A DNA stretch of 64,000 bases, from assembly GCF_001548375.1 (NCBI RefSeq), contig NZ_AP017295.1, positions 5,180,501 to 5,244,500 on the forward strand. Reading direction: 5' to 3'. Each line of letters opens with the position of its first letter. Position 1 is the first letter of the stretch. A program made the position numbers and the translations under genes. A model generated the notes under the pieces. It did not search any database. It was not told the origin of the DNA and was given only the letters and a program-made list of their open reading frames with translations. This stretch comes from Nostoc sp. NIES-3756 (GTDB taxonomy: Bacteria; Cyanobacteriota; Cyanobacteriia; Cyanobacteriales; Nostocaceae). Shown one piece after another: positions 8,179 through 16,920 of the stretch.

Positions 8179-9675
8179 TTATTGGTTGCGGCAGGCTTTG
8201 CGATCGCTATCATCTTGGGGATATTGCCACGAATATGCAAAATGGCTCACGCCTTTAATTTTGTTTCCCAAAGGACGCAAAGCCCGCATTTGCGCTTCTA
8301 ATGATGGACGATTACTCACTGATGCGCCCCAATTACCAGCCAAGGCGGGAATGACCTCAGTACCCTGTTTAGCCGTACTTAAGACTCTTTGCACTTGCTG
8401 CACAATACAACTAACGTTACCACAGCTAGCGTAAGACATGGGATGCCATTGTAAGGAACTAGGAAACCTGTCCCAAGGTTGCAAGCGGGAATCATATCCT
8501 TGTCCAACTGTTTGATTTCCTTCAGGAAAGAAGACCACACCAGAAGGAATCTTCGCTTGTTTAGCTGGGTGGGTAGCTAAAGACACAAAATCTATAATGC
8601 CCTGCATAGAATGCGCCACCGCCAACAACCATAAATCCATTTGTAGTATTGGTTGTCTAGCCGTAGGTGCAAGTAGTGACTTTTCTTGTGGCGGGATGAT
8701 GCGCCCTTGCCACATAGGTTCACCCTCTTGAGGATAAAGCCTATCTACATCACTAATATCGGCTGCGGTGATGTAGCCTTTGCTTAAAAAGCGCCGAATC
8801 ATCTCCAGACCCTTATTATTTTCGGCGCGACGAAATAATGCCACTTGTGTAGCTTCTGTGTATAGCCACAAATCTGCAACCGTAGTAGCGAGAGAATCAC
8901 CACCAGCTTGTCGGGGATAGCGCACATAATCGAATAACAAACCATCAGGACGACGGCGGACTATCTCTTGTACCATGCGATAGTAGTCGCGTTTTGCTTG
9001 CTCATTGTAGGGGTCGATGAAGACTTGAGAGCGATTATCGCTAACATATAAGCTAGTTTGTCCCTTACCATTGCGAGCGATCGCACTTTCCCTATCTCGC
9101 CGCAAAGCATAGTTATAACCGAAATTAGTAGTATATAACCAACCATATACATTTAAACCTCGTTGCCGCCCCTTTTGAATAGCATTAGCCAGTAAATCAA
9201 ATTTTTCTGCTCCTTTTGTGCGAACCACAGATGGCCAAACCGTCGGATTAGCAGATGCAGGTAACAAGACTCGCCCATCGTAGAATACTTCTAGATAAAT
9301 CTGGTTGTAGCCACGATTCACCATCCGATCCATAATTTTGTCTATTGCCCCTGGTTTGATATCGCAGGGATATAGACGTAACCAAATAGCTTGGTTATTT
9401 GGCCATGTGCGGCTACGGCATTGTTTTAGTGCTTGAGCGTGTTTTTTAATTAACTCTTGATAGCTTTTTCTCGCTTGTTGATTACCTTTAAGGCTCAACA
9501 AGCGTAAATTTTCTTTGGTTTGCGCTGCTGCTGGCGATAACTGACAAAACTCTGCTGCCTGTGCTTGAACTGGTTGTATTTCCAAGTTGGGAATCAACAG
9601 GCTAGCACTAAAAATAGCTGTGACCAAGTTTTGGCATAATCTTAGTCGCGCATGGTTAAAGGGACGGTTAGACAT
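8179..9675 (-). CDS. secreted glycosyl hydrolase, GHL10-like family
   Basis: About 498 residues from the preferred ATG at 9675 (MSNRPFNHARLRLC). In-frame ATGs at 9684 and 9708 would add a few residues before the signal. A signal peptide is followed by a mature start near VQAQAAEFCQL. The catalytic-barrel region holds GYNQIYLEVFYDGRVLLPAS, GLNVYGWLYTTNFGYNY, RPDGLLFDYVRYPR and LQWHPMSYASCG, the pattern of the glycosyl hydrolase-like 10 (DUF4015-related) family. These act on outside polysaccharides or peptidoglycan-linked sugars, and the substrate is not known. It is a monocistronic gene with AAATTACAAATT repeats downstream (8160-8180). Confidence 0.78.
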   Translation of the reverse strand: MSNRPFNHARLRLCQNLVTAIFSASLLIPNLEIQPVQAQAAEFCQLSPAAAQTKENLRLLSLKGNQQARKSYQELIKKHAQALKQCRSRTWPNNQAIWLRLYPCDIKPGAIDKIMDRMVNRGYNQIYLEVFYDGRVLLPASANPTVWPSVVRTKGAEKFDLLANAIQKGRQRGLNVYGWLYTTNFGYNYALRRDRESAIARNGKGQTSLYVSDNRSQVFIDPYNEQAKRDYYRMVQEIVRRRPDGLLFDYVRYPRQAGGDSLATTVADLWLYTEATQVALFRRAENNKGLEMIRRFLSKGYITAADISDVDRLYPQEGEPMWQGRIIPPQEKSLLAPTARQPILQMDLWLLAVAHSMQGIIDFVSLATHPAKQAKIPSGVVFFPEGNQTVGQGYDSRLQPWDRFPSSLQWHPMSYASCGNVSCIVQQVQRVLSTAKQGTEVIPALAGNWGASVSNRPSLEAQMRALRPLGNKIKGVSHFAYSWQYPQDDSDRKACRNQ

Positions 9676-9708
9676 ACTGGACATAAAAAGGACAAAGCAA
9701 CTATCCAC

Positions 9709-10169
9709 CCAATTTCAGTAATTGGGATGAATATCGAGCAAATTTTCTACACAAAAATAAGTTTTCCCGCTTGAATGCTGAAACCTAATATTTGTGCAAT
9801 TAAATCTTTTACTTTGTCAAAATATTAAACATACTGAAGCGACAACATCCTACTAAGGGGATATTTGTTAGATTTTTTACTATAAAAAATTGTAAATAGA
9901 AGCATTCACTAATTAAGTTTAAATTTTGTAGCTTTTTGCTAAGTAGTAATTAGCAACATCTCTTATATCATCAGGTTCCAGGTTCTTGTAGAAATGTACA
10001 CAGGTGGTTAGGGGCGCAAAGCTAGCTGTACGCCCCTGCAAATTTCTCCAAAATTCGGCAACAGACGTAAATCTTGAAACCCAGACCATATCTGAATTTC
10101 TCAACTTTGAATTTTGGATTTTGTACTCCTTCGCAGAACCCGTAGGATATTTTGAATTTTGAATTGGTA
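9709..10169. other. intergenic region with a GGGGCG palindrome
   Basis: 461 bp with no convincing gene. At 10011-10036 lies an imperfect palindrome (GGGGCG, centre GCTAGC, CGCCCC) of the common cyanobacterial GGGGCGTACAGC repeat type. It could fold on either strand. A short minus-strand frame here (9919-10104) translates that repeat and was not accepted. Confidence 0.55.
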
Positions 10170-10565
10170 TTAACCACCTCGCTTTAATGCGGTTTCTACC
10201 TGTTTAAATTCCTGTTCTAAACGATTCTTGAGCTTTTGGGGTACTGGTCTGTTCGGATAAGAACTATAGTGTCCAGCTAGAGAATTAAGAGCTGTCCGCA
10301 TAGTGGTAAAGGAGTTAAGACCAGAAACCGAGTTAACCCGTTGATAGCGTGCAGAAAAATCATTAATTTTTTGCCGAGCTTCTGCTTGGAGAGCTGCTTT
10401 GTCTGGTGAATCTTCTGTTAATTCTAGGGCTTGTCTCAAAGTACTAACGACAGCCAAAGTATCCTGACGATAATCACCTGTCAAACTATCTGGGCTACCA
10501 CAGCCTACTAAACCAATAGCTACAACTAGAACGAGGGCAAGCAGACGTGACCAATAGCGCTTCAT
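10170..10565 (-). CDS. psb27: photosystem II assembly lipoprotein Psb27
   Basis: 131 residues from the ATG at 10565 (MKRYWSRLLALVL). An upstream in-frame ATG (10595) would add ten residues before a normal signal and is less likely. The lipobox AIGLVGC makes the mature protein lumenal and lipid-anchored. The mature part shows the four-helix Psb27 pattern: DYRQDTLAVVSTLRQALELT, then FSARYQRVNSVSGLNSFTTM, ALNSLAGHYSSYPNRPVPQK and the final helix EQEFKQVETALKRGG. Psb27 binds CP43 on the lumenal side during PSII assembly and repair, before the oxygen-evolving cluster is made. Confidence 0.95.
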   Translation of the reverse strand: MKRYWSRLLALVLVVAIGLVGCGSPDSLTGDYRQDTLAVVSTLRQALELTEDSPDKAALQAEARQKINDFSARYQRVNSVSGLNSFTTMRTALNSLAGHYSSYPNRPVPQKLKNRLEQEFKQVETALKRGG

Positions 10566-10595
10566 AAGCATTATGTAAAACAACACGTAAATCAA

Positions 10596-10849
10596 CGTCC
10601 ATCCTATCTTGGATTGGTATCTCTGGGATCAAGGGAGTGGAGAGTAGGGGGAGATGAGGGAGTAGGGGAGCAGAGGAGCAGAGGAGCAGAGGAGAAAAAA
10701 CTAATGACTTTTGACTATGGACTATGGACTATTGACTAATGACCTTATACTTTTTTTACATAACAGCAAAAAATATGACTGCTCAACCAGCATTCATGAT
10801 ATGGGAACATATATAGAGTTGTAGCTGACTACCCACTATAGAGGTTTTT
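10596..10849. repeat. tandem repeats upstream of aroA
   Basis: Contains GAGCAGAG repeated about four times (10668-10694) and ACTATGG/ACTATTG units (10711-10743). The last 100 bp before aroA are AT-rich and include the likely promoter, with a TATAGAG-like box at about 10812 and another TATAGAGG near 10837. Confidence 0.6.
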
Positions 10850-12130
10850 GTGGACACCATTGCCATCCCTGCTTTGAATCACCCTGTGGATGCCACAGTA
10901 GATATTCCTGGCTCTAAAAGTATTACTAATCGTGCATTACTTGTTGCTGCTTTGGCTCAAGGTGATTCTACTTTGGAAAATGCCCTGTTTAGTGAAGACA
11001 GCGAGTATTTTGCTAAATGTGTTGAGCAGTTGGGTATTCCCATCAACTTAAATCCGGCGTTGGCACAAATTCAAGTTTCCGGGAAGGGTGGCGAAATTCC
11101 TGCAAAACAGGCAGATTTGTTTGTGGGTTTGGCAGGTACAGCAGCAAGATTTATCACTGCGCTAGTTGCATTAGGTCAAGGTGAATATCGCCTAGATGGT
11201 GTACCTCGGATGCGAGAACGACCGATGGGTGACTTGGTAACAGTGCTACAAAACAGTGGGATTGCTGTTAACTTCGAGGGCAATCCTGGTTTTATGCCAT
11301 ACACTATCTACGGTCAGCAATTTGCTGGTGGTCATGTTCGTTTAAAAGCTAATCAAACCAGTCAGCAATTATCAGCATTACTGATGATTGCACCCTATGC
11401 CCAACAAGATACAACCATTGAGGTTGAGGGAACAATGGTTTCCCAGTCTTACGTAAAAATGACTTGTCGCCTCATGGCTGATTTTGGCGTAGAAGTTACC
11501 CAAACCGACGAAAACATATTTCAAATTAAATCAGGTCAGCGTTACCAAGGACAGAACTACACAATAGAACCCGACGCTTCCAATGCGTCCTACTTTTTCG
11601 CCGCCGCCGCCGTCACTGGTGGACGAGTGCGGGTGAACCATTTGACTAAACAGTCCTGTCAGGGTGATATTCTGTGGCTCTCTGTTTTAGAACAGATGGG
11701 TTGTCAGATTATAGAAGGTGCAGACTATACCGAAGTGGTAGGGCCAGAACAATTGCAAGGTATCGACGTTGATATGAATGATATGTCGGACTTAGTGCAA
11801 ACCTTGGGAGCGATCGCACCCTATGCTACCTCACCTGTTACCATCCGTAATGTAGAGCATATCCGCTACAAAGAAACCGAACGCATCCGCGCCGTTGTCA
11901 CCGAATTACAACGCTTAGGTGTCAAAGTCGAAGAATTTGCCGATGGTATGCGAATCGAACCCGGCCCCATCACCCCAGCAGCCATCGAAACCTATCACGA
12001 CCATCGTATGGCAATGGCATTTTCCGTCACAGGCTTAAAAACCCCAGGAATTGTCATTCAAGACCCAGGTTGTACAGCAAAAACCTTTCCCGACTACTTC
12101 ACCCGCTTCTTTAAGATGATTGGGCAGTAG
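10850..12130 (+). CDS. aroA: 3-phosphoshikimate 1-carboxyvinyltransferase (EPSP synthase)
   Basis: 426 residues from a GTG start (GTGGACACC). It catalyses the sixth shikimate-pathway step, joining PEP to shikimate 3-phosphate. Visible family motifs are GSKSITNRALL (K23, R28, substrate binding), GLAGTAARF near residue 91, DGVPRMRERPMGDLV, NQTSQQLSALLM, EPDASNASYF, YKETERIRAV, and TYHDHRMAMAF near the C-terminus with the conserved DHRMAM. No transit or signal sequence, so cytosolic. It is followed by a GTCAATA-type repeat (12129-12168). Confidence 0.96.
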   Translation: MDTIAIPALNHPVDATVDIPGSKSITNRALLVAALAQGDSTLENALFSEDSEYFAKCVEQLGIPINLNPALAQIQVSGKGGEIPAKQADLFVGLAGTAARFITALVALGQGEYRLDGVPRMRERPMGDLVTVLQNSGIAVNFEGNPGFMPYTIYGQQFAGGHVRLKANQTSQQLSALLMIAPYAQQDTTIEVEGTMVSQSYVKMTCRLMADFGVEVTQTDENIFQIKSGQRYQGQNYTIEPDASNASYFFAAAAVTGGRVRVNHLTKQSCQGDILWLSVLEQMGCQIIEGADYTEVVGPEQLQGIDVDMNDMSDLVQTLGAIAPYATSPVTIRNVEHIRYKETERIRAVVTELQRLGVKVEEFADGMRIEPGPITPAAIETYHDHRMAMAFSVTGLKTPGIVIQDPGCTAKTFPDYFTRFFKMIGQ

Positions 12131-12206
12131 TCATTAGTTCATAGTCAACAGTCCATAGTCCATAGTCGAAAGCGATTCTCCCTAATCTCCCCCATCTCCC
12201 CCCACT

Positions 12207-12650
12207 ATGTCCATCCGTGAAGAAATGCCCGTCTTAGCCCGTCATGAAGGTGAATGGGTAGGTACATATACATTAGTTGATACTTCTGGGAAAATTATTG
12301 ATCAGCATCAATCGCATTTAAGCTGTCAATTTCCCGCCGATGGCCCTTATCCTTACTACCAAGTTAATCGCTACACCTGGGCTGATGGTAAAAAAGAAGA
12401 ACATCAGTTTCCGGGAAAGTATCGAGATAAGACACTGTGGTTTGATAGCGATCGCATTCTTGGCAAAGCCTGGGAAATAGACGATTCCACCGTCATCTTG
12501 TGGTTTTCTTACAAAGCAGCACCAACAATGTATTTGTATGAAATGATTCAAATTAGCCCTGATAATAACCATCGTGCCAGAACTTGGCATTGGTTTAAAG
12601 ACCATCAAATATATCAACGTACTCTAATTCAAGAAGAACGGATAAAATAA
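12207..12650 (+). CDS. DUF3598 family protein
   Basis: 147 residues. The start MSIREEMPVLARHEGEWVGT followed by a series of beta strands (LSCQFPADGPYPYYQVNRYT, KTLWFDSDRILGKAWE, YEMIQISPDNNHRARTWHWF) is the calycin-like barrel pattern of cyanobacterial DUF3598 proteins. No catalytic residue is known. Some family members are fused to or placed near chromophore-lyase-like barrels, but nothing here shows a pigment link. Cytosolic; single gene, 76 bp after aroA, separated by repeats. Confidence 0.7.
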   Translation: MSIREEMPVLARHEGEWVGTYTLVDTSGKIIDQHQSHLSCQFPADGPYPYYQVNRYTWADGKKEEHQFPGKYRDKTLWFDSDRILGKAWEIDDSTVILWFSYKAAPTMYLYEMIQISPDNNHRARTWHWFKDHQIYQRTLIQEERIK

Positions 12651-12699
12651 CACAATTTGCGGCTTATTTTTCCTACCCCTGTGCAAACCTATAATTCTT

Positions 12700-12745
12700 G
12701 CTCCCCTTCCCTACAAGGGAAGGGGCTGGGGGTTAGGTTGAGAGA
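12700..12745. repeat. CCTTCCCTACAAGGGAAGG palindromic repeat
   Basis: The inverted repeat CCTTCCC...GGGAAGG followed by GGCTGGGGGTTAGGTT lies between the DUF3598 gene and hisS. Almost the same unit occurs inside the 44250-44370 element, so this is a dispersed intergenic repeat. Confidence 0.7.
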
Positions 12746-12898
12746 AAGTTACAAACGGCATAAAATAATAATTCTGCATATTCAGAAATTTGGAGAGTGC
12801 GTTCACATAGTGGACGCACAATTTGCTGTCAAAATGGAATAGCAGCATATATAAATAGTTGATTATTATTTAAAACGGTTAATAGACAAGGTAGACGC

Positions 12899-14287
12899 AT
12901 GGCAAAAAACGAAAAAATAAACTTCTCAACCCCTAGCGGATTTCCCGAATTTCTGCCTAGCGAAAAACGCCTAGAATTATATTTACTAGATACCATCCGT
13001 AGAGTTTATGAAAGCTATGGATTTACACCTATTGAAACTCCCGCCGTTGAAAGGTTAGAAGTATTACAAGCTAAAGGTAATCAAGGCGACAATATTATTT
13101 ATGGTATCGACCCTATTTTGCCACCAAATCGCCAAACAGAAAAAGATAAATCAGGTGAAACAGGTTCAGAAGCCAGAGCCTTAAAATTTGACCAAACTGT
13201 GCCTTTAGCTGCGTATATTGCCCGTCACCTCAATGAATTAACCTTCCCCTTTGCTCGTTATCAAATGGATGTGGTTTTCCGAGGAGAACGGGCAAAAGAT
13301 GGGCGTTTTCGCCAATTTCGTCAGTGTGATATAGATGTAGTTGGGCGGCGTGAACTCAGCTTGCTGTATGATGCACAAATGCCTGCGATTATTACCGAAA
13401 TCTTTGAAGCAATTAATATCGGTGACTTTGTAATTCGCATCAATAACCGAAAAATTCTTACAGGGTTCTTTCAATCGTTAGGAATTAGTGAAACTCAAAT
13501 TAAAACTTGTATTAGCATCATTGATGATTTAGAGAAAATTGGTGAGGCAAAAGTTAAACAGCAATTAGAAAAAGAAGGTATATCAGAAGAACAAACACAA
13601 AAAATTATCGACTTCATCAAAATCGATGGTAGCGTTGATGATGTACTAGATAAACTTAAACATCTTTCGCAGAATCTACCAGAAGCTGAGCAGTTTACAC
13701 TGGGTGTGACTGAATTAGAGACAGTAATTACAGGTGTAAGGAATCTTGGAGTTAATGATAAACGGTATTGTATTGATTTAGCGATCGCTCGTGGTTTAAA
13801 CTACTACACAGGCACAGTTTACGAAACCACTTTAATTGGACACGAAGCTTTAGGCAGTATCTGTTCTGGCGGTAGATATGAAGAATTAGTTGGTATGTTT
13901 TTAGGTGAAAAAATGCCCGGTGTAGGCATTTCTATCGGCTTGACTCGCCTAATTAGCCGCTTATTGAAAGCAGGAATTTTAAACACCTTACCAGCAACAC
14001 CCGCGCAAGTAGTAGTGGTGAATATGCAGGAAGACTTAATGCCGACATATTTAAAAGTATCGCAACAGTTACGACAAGCAGGCATTAATGTCATTACTAA
14101 CTTTGAAAAACGCCAGTTAGGTAAGCAATTTCAAGCCGCAGATAAACAGGGTATCAGATTTTGTGTAATTATTGGTGCAGACGAAGTAGCCGCACAGAAA
14201 TCATCCCTCAAAGATTTAAAATCAGGTGAACAAATAGAAGTAGCCTTAGCAGGTTTAGCCGAAGAAATTAAACGTAGACTTACCTAA
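12899..14287 (+). CDS. hisS: histidine--tRNA ligase
   Basis: 462 residues; charges tRNA-His with histidine. A class II core covers about 10-335 and an anticodon-binding domain covers about 365-460. Motif 2 reads FRGERAKDGRFRQFRQCDID, histidine motif A is ARGLNYYTGTVYE (about 297-309), and motif 3 is PGVGISIGLTRL. The motif 2 loop with QCDID resembles the eukaryote/Bacteroidetes-type HisRS more than the canonical bacterial HQFGVE form. The anticodon domain shows it is a synthetase and not the HisZ regulator, which lacks that domain. Followed by a GTG/CAC-rich hairpin. Confidence 0.9.
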   Translation: MAKNEKINFSTPSGFPEFLPSEKRLELYLLDTIRRVYESYGFTPIETPAVERLEVLQAKGNQGDNIIYGIDPILPPNRQTEKDKSGETGSEARALKFDQTVPLAAYIARHLNELTFPFARYQMDVVFRGERAKDGRFRQFRQCDIDVVGRRELSLLYDAQMPAIITEIFEAINIGDFVIRINNRKILTGFFQSLGISETQIKTCISIIDDLEKIGEAKVKQQLEKEGISEEQTQKIIDFIKIDGSVDDVLDKLKHLSQNLPEAEQFTLGVTELETVITGVRNLGVNDKRYCIDLAIARGLNYYTGTVYETTLIGHEALGSICSGGRYEELVGMFLGEKMPGVGISIGLTRLISRLLKAGILNTLPATPAQVVVVNMQEDLMPTYLKVSQQLRQAGINVITNFEKRQLGKQFQAADKQGIRFCVIIGADEVAAQKSSLKDLKSGEQIEVALAGLAEEIKRRLT

Positions 14288-14304
14288 TTAAAAACTCCTC
14301 TGTG

Positions 14305-14347
14305 TCTTTGTGTCTCTGTGTTTAATTTCATCACAGAGGCACAGAGA
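14305..14347. terminator. hairpin of the CACAGAG repeat family after hisS
   Basis: Arms 14305-14320 and 14332-14347 pair over 16 bp with two G-U wobbles, with an 11-base loop. There is no strong U run, so this is either a weak terminator or a dispersed repeat. Related hairpins are at 23263-23307 and 50801-50832. Confidence 0.55.
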
Positions 14348-14376
14348 AAATATTATTTTTACTCACAACAAATATT

Positions 14377-15234
14377 ATGGAACCATATAATTTAGACTTA
14401 CCTTGTATAAAAGAAGATTGGGGCGGAGATGGTAGAGGACGCATGAATTTATCAGGAAGGCGTACCGCAATTTCTTCTGAATATATACCTCGTCAATATC
14501 AATTCTTTGACACAAATACTGTACAAGAGGAACAAGGTTGGCGCATCCCAGGAATGCCCAATTACGTAGTAACTGGAAGACGTAGATTATTAACGTGGCA
14601 TGATTGTGGTGCTTCCACATCAAGAGTTATTTTACCACCTCAATTCAAAGCACCATCTGGTATATTTACAGCAGATTTAGAGCTTTTTATCCTCAAGGGT
14701 AAAATTAAAATTGGTGAATGGCAACTTACCAAGCATTGCTATTCTTTCATACCTGCCGGAGTCAAGTTAGGTGAGTGGCAAGTATTAGATGATGAAGTAG
14801 AAATTCTCTGGATGGAAAACGGTATTGCTAAATATCAAGATGCTTTTGATAATCATCCAGACGCTAGGTTACATGAATTTATTCCAGCGTTGAATAGTAA
14901 ATTACTACCTTGGGGCAAAACGGATACAGTGCAATTTGAGGTAGCAAAAAAGAAAATATTCAGAAAAGATGCAAACGGTGGAGGAACTTGGTTATTGGGT
15001 ATTTTACCTCATTATGATGGTCAGCATCCAGAAATACAATGTTACAACGAAGAAGGATATTGTCTCGCTGGGTACTGTGATATTGGAGACCACAGATTTG
15101 TAAAAGATTATTTTGCTTATGGCCCTAGTTTTATGACATCTCCTTGGCACAGAACAGATGACGGCTGCTTATTCTTCATCCGAGTAGATAGAGATTTATC
15201 GAAAGTAAGTACAGTTTTATCTTATCCGTTTTAG
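14377..15234 (+). CDS. cupin-like protein, unknown function
   Basis: 285 residues with two cupin-like halves: a first barrel near residues 75-150 (TADLELFILKGKIKIGEWQL, SFIPAGVKLGEWQVL) and a second near 195-280 (GTWLLGILPHYDG, SFMTSPWHRTDDGCLFFIRV). The pattern resembles the DUF4437-type bicupins. Candidate metal ligands such as the His residues of LPHYDGQHPE and SPWHRTD are visible, but no reaction can be assigned. It overlaps the convergent amidohydrolase gene by 4 bp and belongs to the 14.4-19.3 kb metabolic neighbourhood. Confidence 0.55.
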   Translation: MEPYNLDLPCIKEDWGGDGRGRMNLSGRRTAISSEYIPRQYQFFDTNTVQEEQGWRIPGMPNYVVTGRRRLLTWHDCGASTSRVILPPQFKAPSGIFTADLELFILKGKIKIGEWQLTKHCYSFIPAGVKLGEWQVLDDEVEILWMENGIAKYQDAFDNHPDARLHEFIPALNSKLLPWGKTDTVQFEVAKKKIFRKDANGGGTWLLGILPHYDGQHPEIQCYNEEGYCLAGYCDIGDHRFVKDYFAYGPSFMTSPWHRTDDGCLFFIRVDRDLSKVSTVLSYPF

Positions 15235-16700
15235 TTCCTCCGCAAATAATGCCCATTAGGCGAACCAATAACTTGTCCATTGTTATAAATCAAATTTCCC
15301 CGCAAAAACGTACTCTTTACCCTTCCTGTTAACTCCATCCCCTCAAAAGGGGTGTAACCTTGCTGTGACTCCGACTCAGCCGCATTAACTACAAAACTCT
15401 CATGAGGATCTACTAATACCAAATCAGCATCATAACCAATAGCAATATCTCCTTTTGTTAACAACCCAAACCGCCGAGATGGGTTCCAAGATAGCAACTT
15501 AGCCATGTGACTGTAAGACATTCCTCTTTTGCTACCTTCACTCAACACACCCGAAAGTAAATATTCAGTCCCACCAAAACCAGACTTGGCTAACCAAATA
15601 TTATTAGGGTCTTTTGTACTTCTTTTTTGTTCCGCAGAACAGCAAGCATGGTCACTAACTATCCAATCTATTTGATTGTTGAGTACCGCTTGCCATAAGT
15701 ATTCCACATCAGAACGGGGACGGATAGGTGGGTTGACTTTCGCCCAAATACTATTAGGTGTATCAACATCTAATAATAAGTGTCCGACTGTCACCTCTCG
15801 GCGGAAATTAATATGAGGAAAAGCAGTTTGCATCGTCAAAGCCGCTTCTATTGCTTTACGCGAACTTAGGTGTAATAAATTGATATTCGCACAGTTAGTT
15901 TCATGTGCTAAATAAGAAGCAATAGAAATTGCTAAACCTTCTGAATGGGGAGGACGGGCTGCACTGTAGGCTTGTAATCCAGTTAAACTAGAATCATTTT
16001 GGACAATTTTTGTATAGGCATTGAGAATTTCTGCAACTTCGCAATGCAAACTCAAGCTAATATAATCTCGCGCCTCTGGATGTTCTGTCATCAAGCGAGT
16101 TATACCGCGCATAGTAAACTCAAAGTGGGCAAAGTCGTAACGTTCCTCTTTATTTATCATCAAAAACAGGTTTTGCTGGTCTGATAAACCATGCAACCCA
16201 TAGCCACCGTAAAACATGAAAATCTTAAAGGAAGTTACGCCATGTTCTGTAAACAAGAGGGGTATTTCTTCGATATGTTGACTAGCTATAGGTGCAATAT
16301 GATAACTGTAATCTACAAAGAAATTACCTGCGGATAATGCCAAGACTTCGGGGAAAAAATCGCGGTAGGAACCACCTTTATTAAGATAATATTGCCCTGT
16401 ACGAATGTAGTTGAGGCTAGTTGTGACTCCCCCCATTGCCGCAGCTTTGCTTTCTGTGACTGCATCTTTATCTAGGGGTTGATAAATACCGATGTGCATG
16501 TGTGCATCTACAACCCCAGGAAAAGCTAACAAATTTTTGCCATCAATTATCTCTATGCCTTGTTCTGGGCTAATATTAGGAGCAATCTGAGTAAATTTTC
16601 CATCTCTAATACCTAAGTCAAGTAGTTCTACAGCATCATGATGGGGACGAACTACCCGCACATTTTTGATAATTTTATCTAATATTGGAGGTTCAGTCAT
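15231..16700 (-). CDS. cyclic amidohydrolase (dihydropyrimidinase / hydantoinase / dihydroorotase-like)
   Basis: 489 residues from the ATG at 16700 (MTEPPILDKI); a GTG at 16712 would add four. The amidohydrolase metal site is complete by pattern: HMH in FPGVVDAHMHIG, a lysine in SFKIFMFYGGYG that is probably carboxylated, His in LHCEVAE and NLLHLSSRKA, and Asp in WIVSDHACC. These enzymes open cyclic amide rings such as dihydropyrimidines, hydantoins, dihydroorotate or allantoin. Length and loops fit the dihydropyrimidinase/hydantoinase side better than PyrC, but the substrate is open. It is divergent from the hydroxylase-like gene at 16921. Confidence 0.8.
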   Translation of the reverse strand: MTEPPILDKIIKNVRVVRPHHDAVELLDLGIRDGKFTQIAPNISPEQGIEIIDGKNLLAFPGVVDAHMHIGIYQPLDKDAVTESKAAAMGGVTTSLNYIRTGQYYLNKGGSYRDFFPEVLALSAGNFFVDYSYHIAPIASQHIEEIPLLFTEHGVTSFKIFMFYGGYGLHGLSDQQNLFLMINKEERYDFAHFEFTMRGITRLMTEHPEARDYISLSLHCEVAEILNAYTKIVQNDSSLTGLQAYSAARPPHSEGLAISIASYLAHETNCANINLLHLSSRKAIEAALTMQTAFPHINFRREVTVGHLLLDVDTPNSIWAKVNPPIRPRSDVEYLWQAVLNNQIDWIVSDHACCSAEQKRSTKDPNNIWLAKSGFGGTEYLLSGVLSEGSKRGMSYSHMAKLLSWNPSRRFGLLTKGDIAIGYDADLVLVDPHESFVVNAAESESQQGYTPFEGMELTGRVKSTFLRGNLIYNNGQVIGSPNGHYLRRN

Positions 16701-16780
16701 AGTAGACCTCACACTAAAATGAGTATAGAAGTTAGTTTTAAGTAAGTAGGTTAAGAAATATGAACCTTTTGTGATTGTTA

Positions 16781-16834
16781 GTAGTAAAGGCTTTAGCCCT
16801 AACAGAATACAATAAGGACTAAAGTCCTTACTAC
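16781..16834. repeat. GTAGTAAGGACTTTAGTCCT-type inverted repeat
   Basis: GTAGTAAAGGCTTTAGCCCT is followed by an imperfect inverse copy (AGGACTAAAGTCCTTACTAC). It lies in the divergent promoter region of 15231 and 16921. This is a dispersed cyanobacterial hairpin repeat. Confidence 0.7.
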
Positions 16835-16920
16835 AAACTTTTACAAATCGTACTGGAAGTTAAAGCAATTTTTTGAGTATGTAACAGTTTTTTATGTAAT
16901 TATCTTCAGGAGGAGAAGCA

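Noticed and set aside
9919..10104. Minus-strand frame of 61 residues (NLEPDDIRDVANYYLAKSYK)
   Set aside because: Overlaps the GGGGCG palindrome repeat and lacks an SD; the C-terminal part is helix-like, but support is too weak.
12657..12842. Plus-strand frame of 61 residues before hisS
   Set aside because: Includes the CCTTCCCTACAAGGGAAGG repeat; not a gene.
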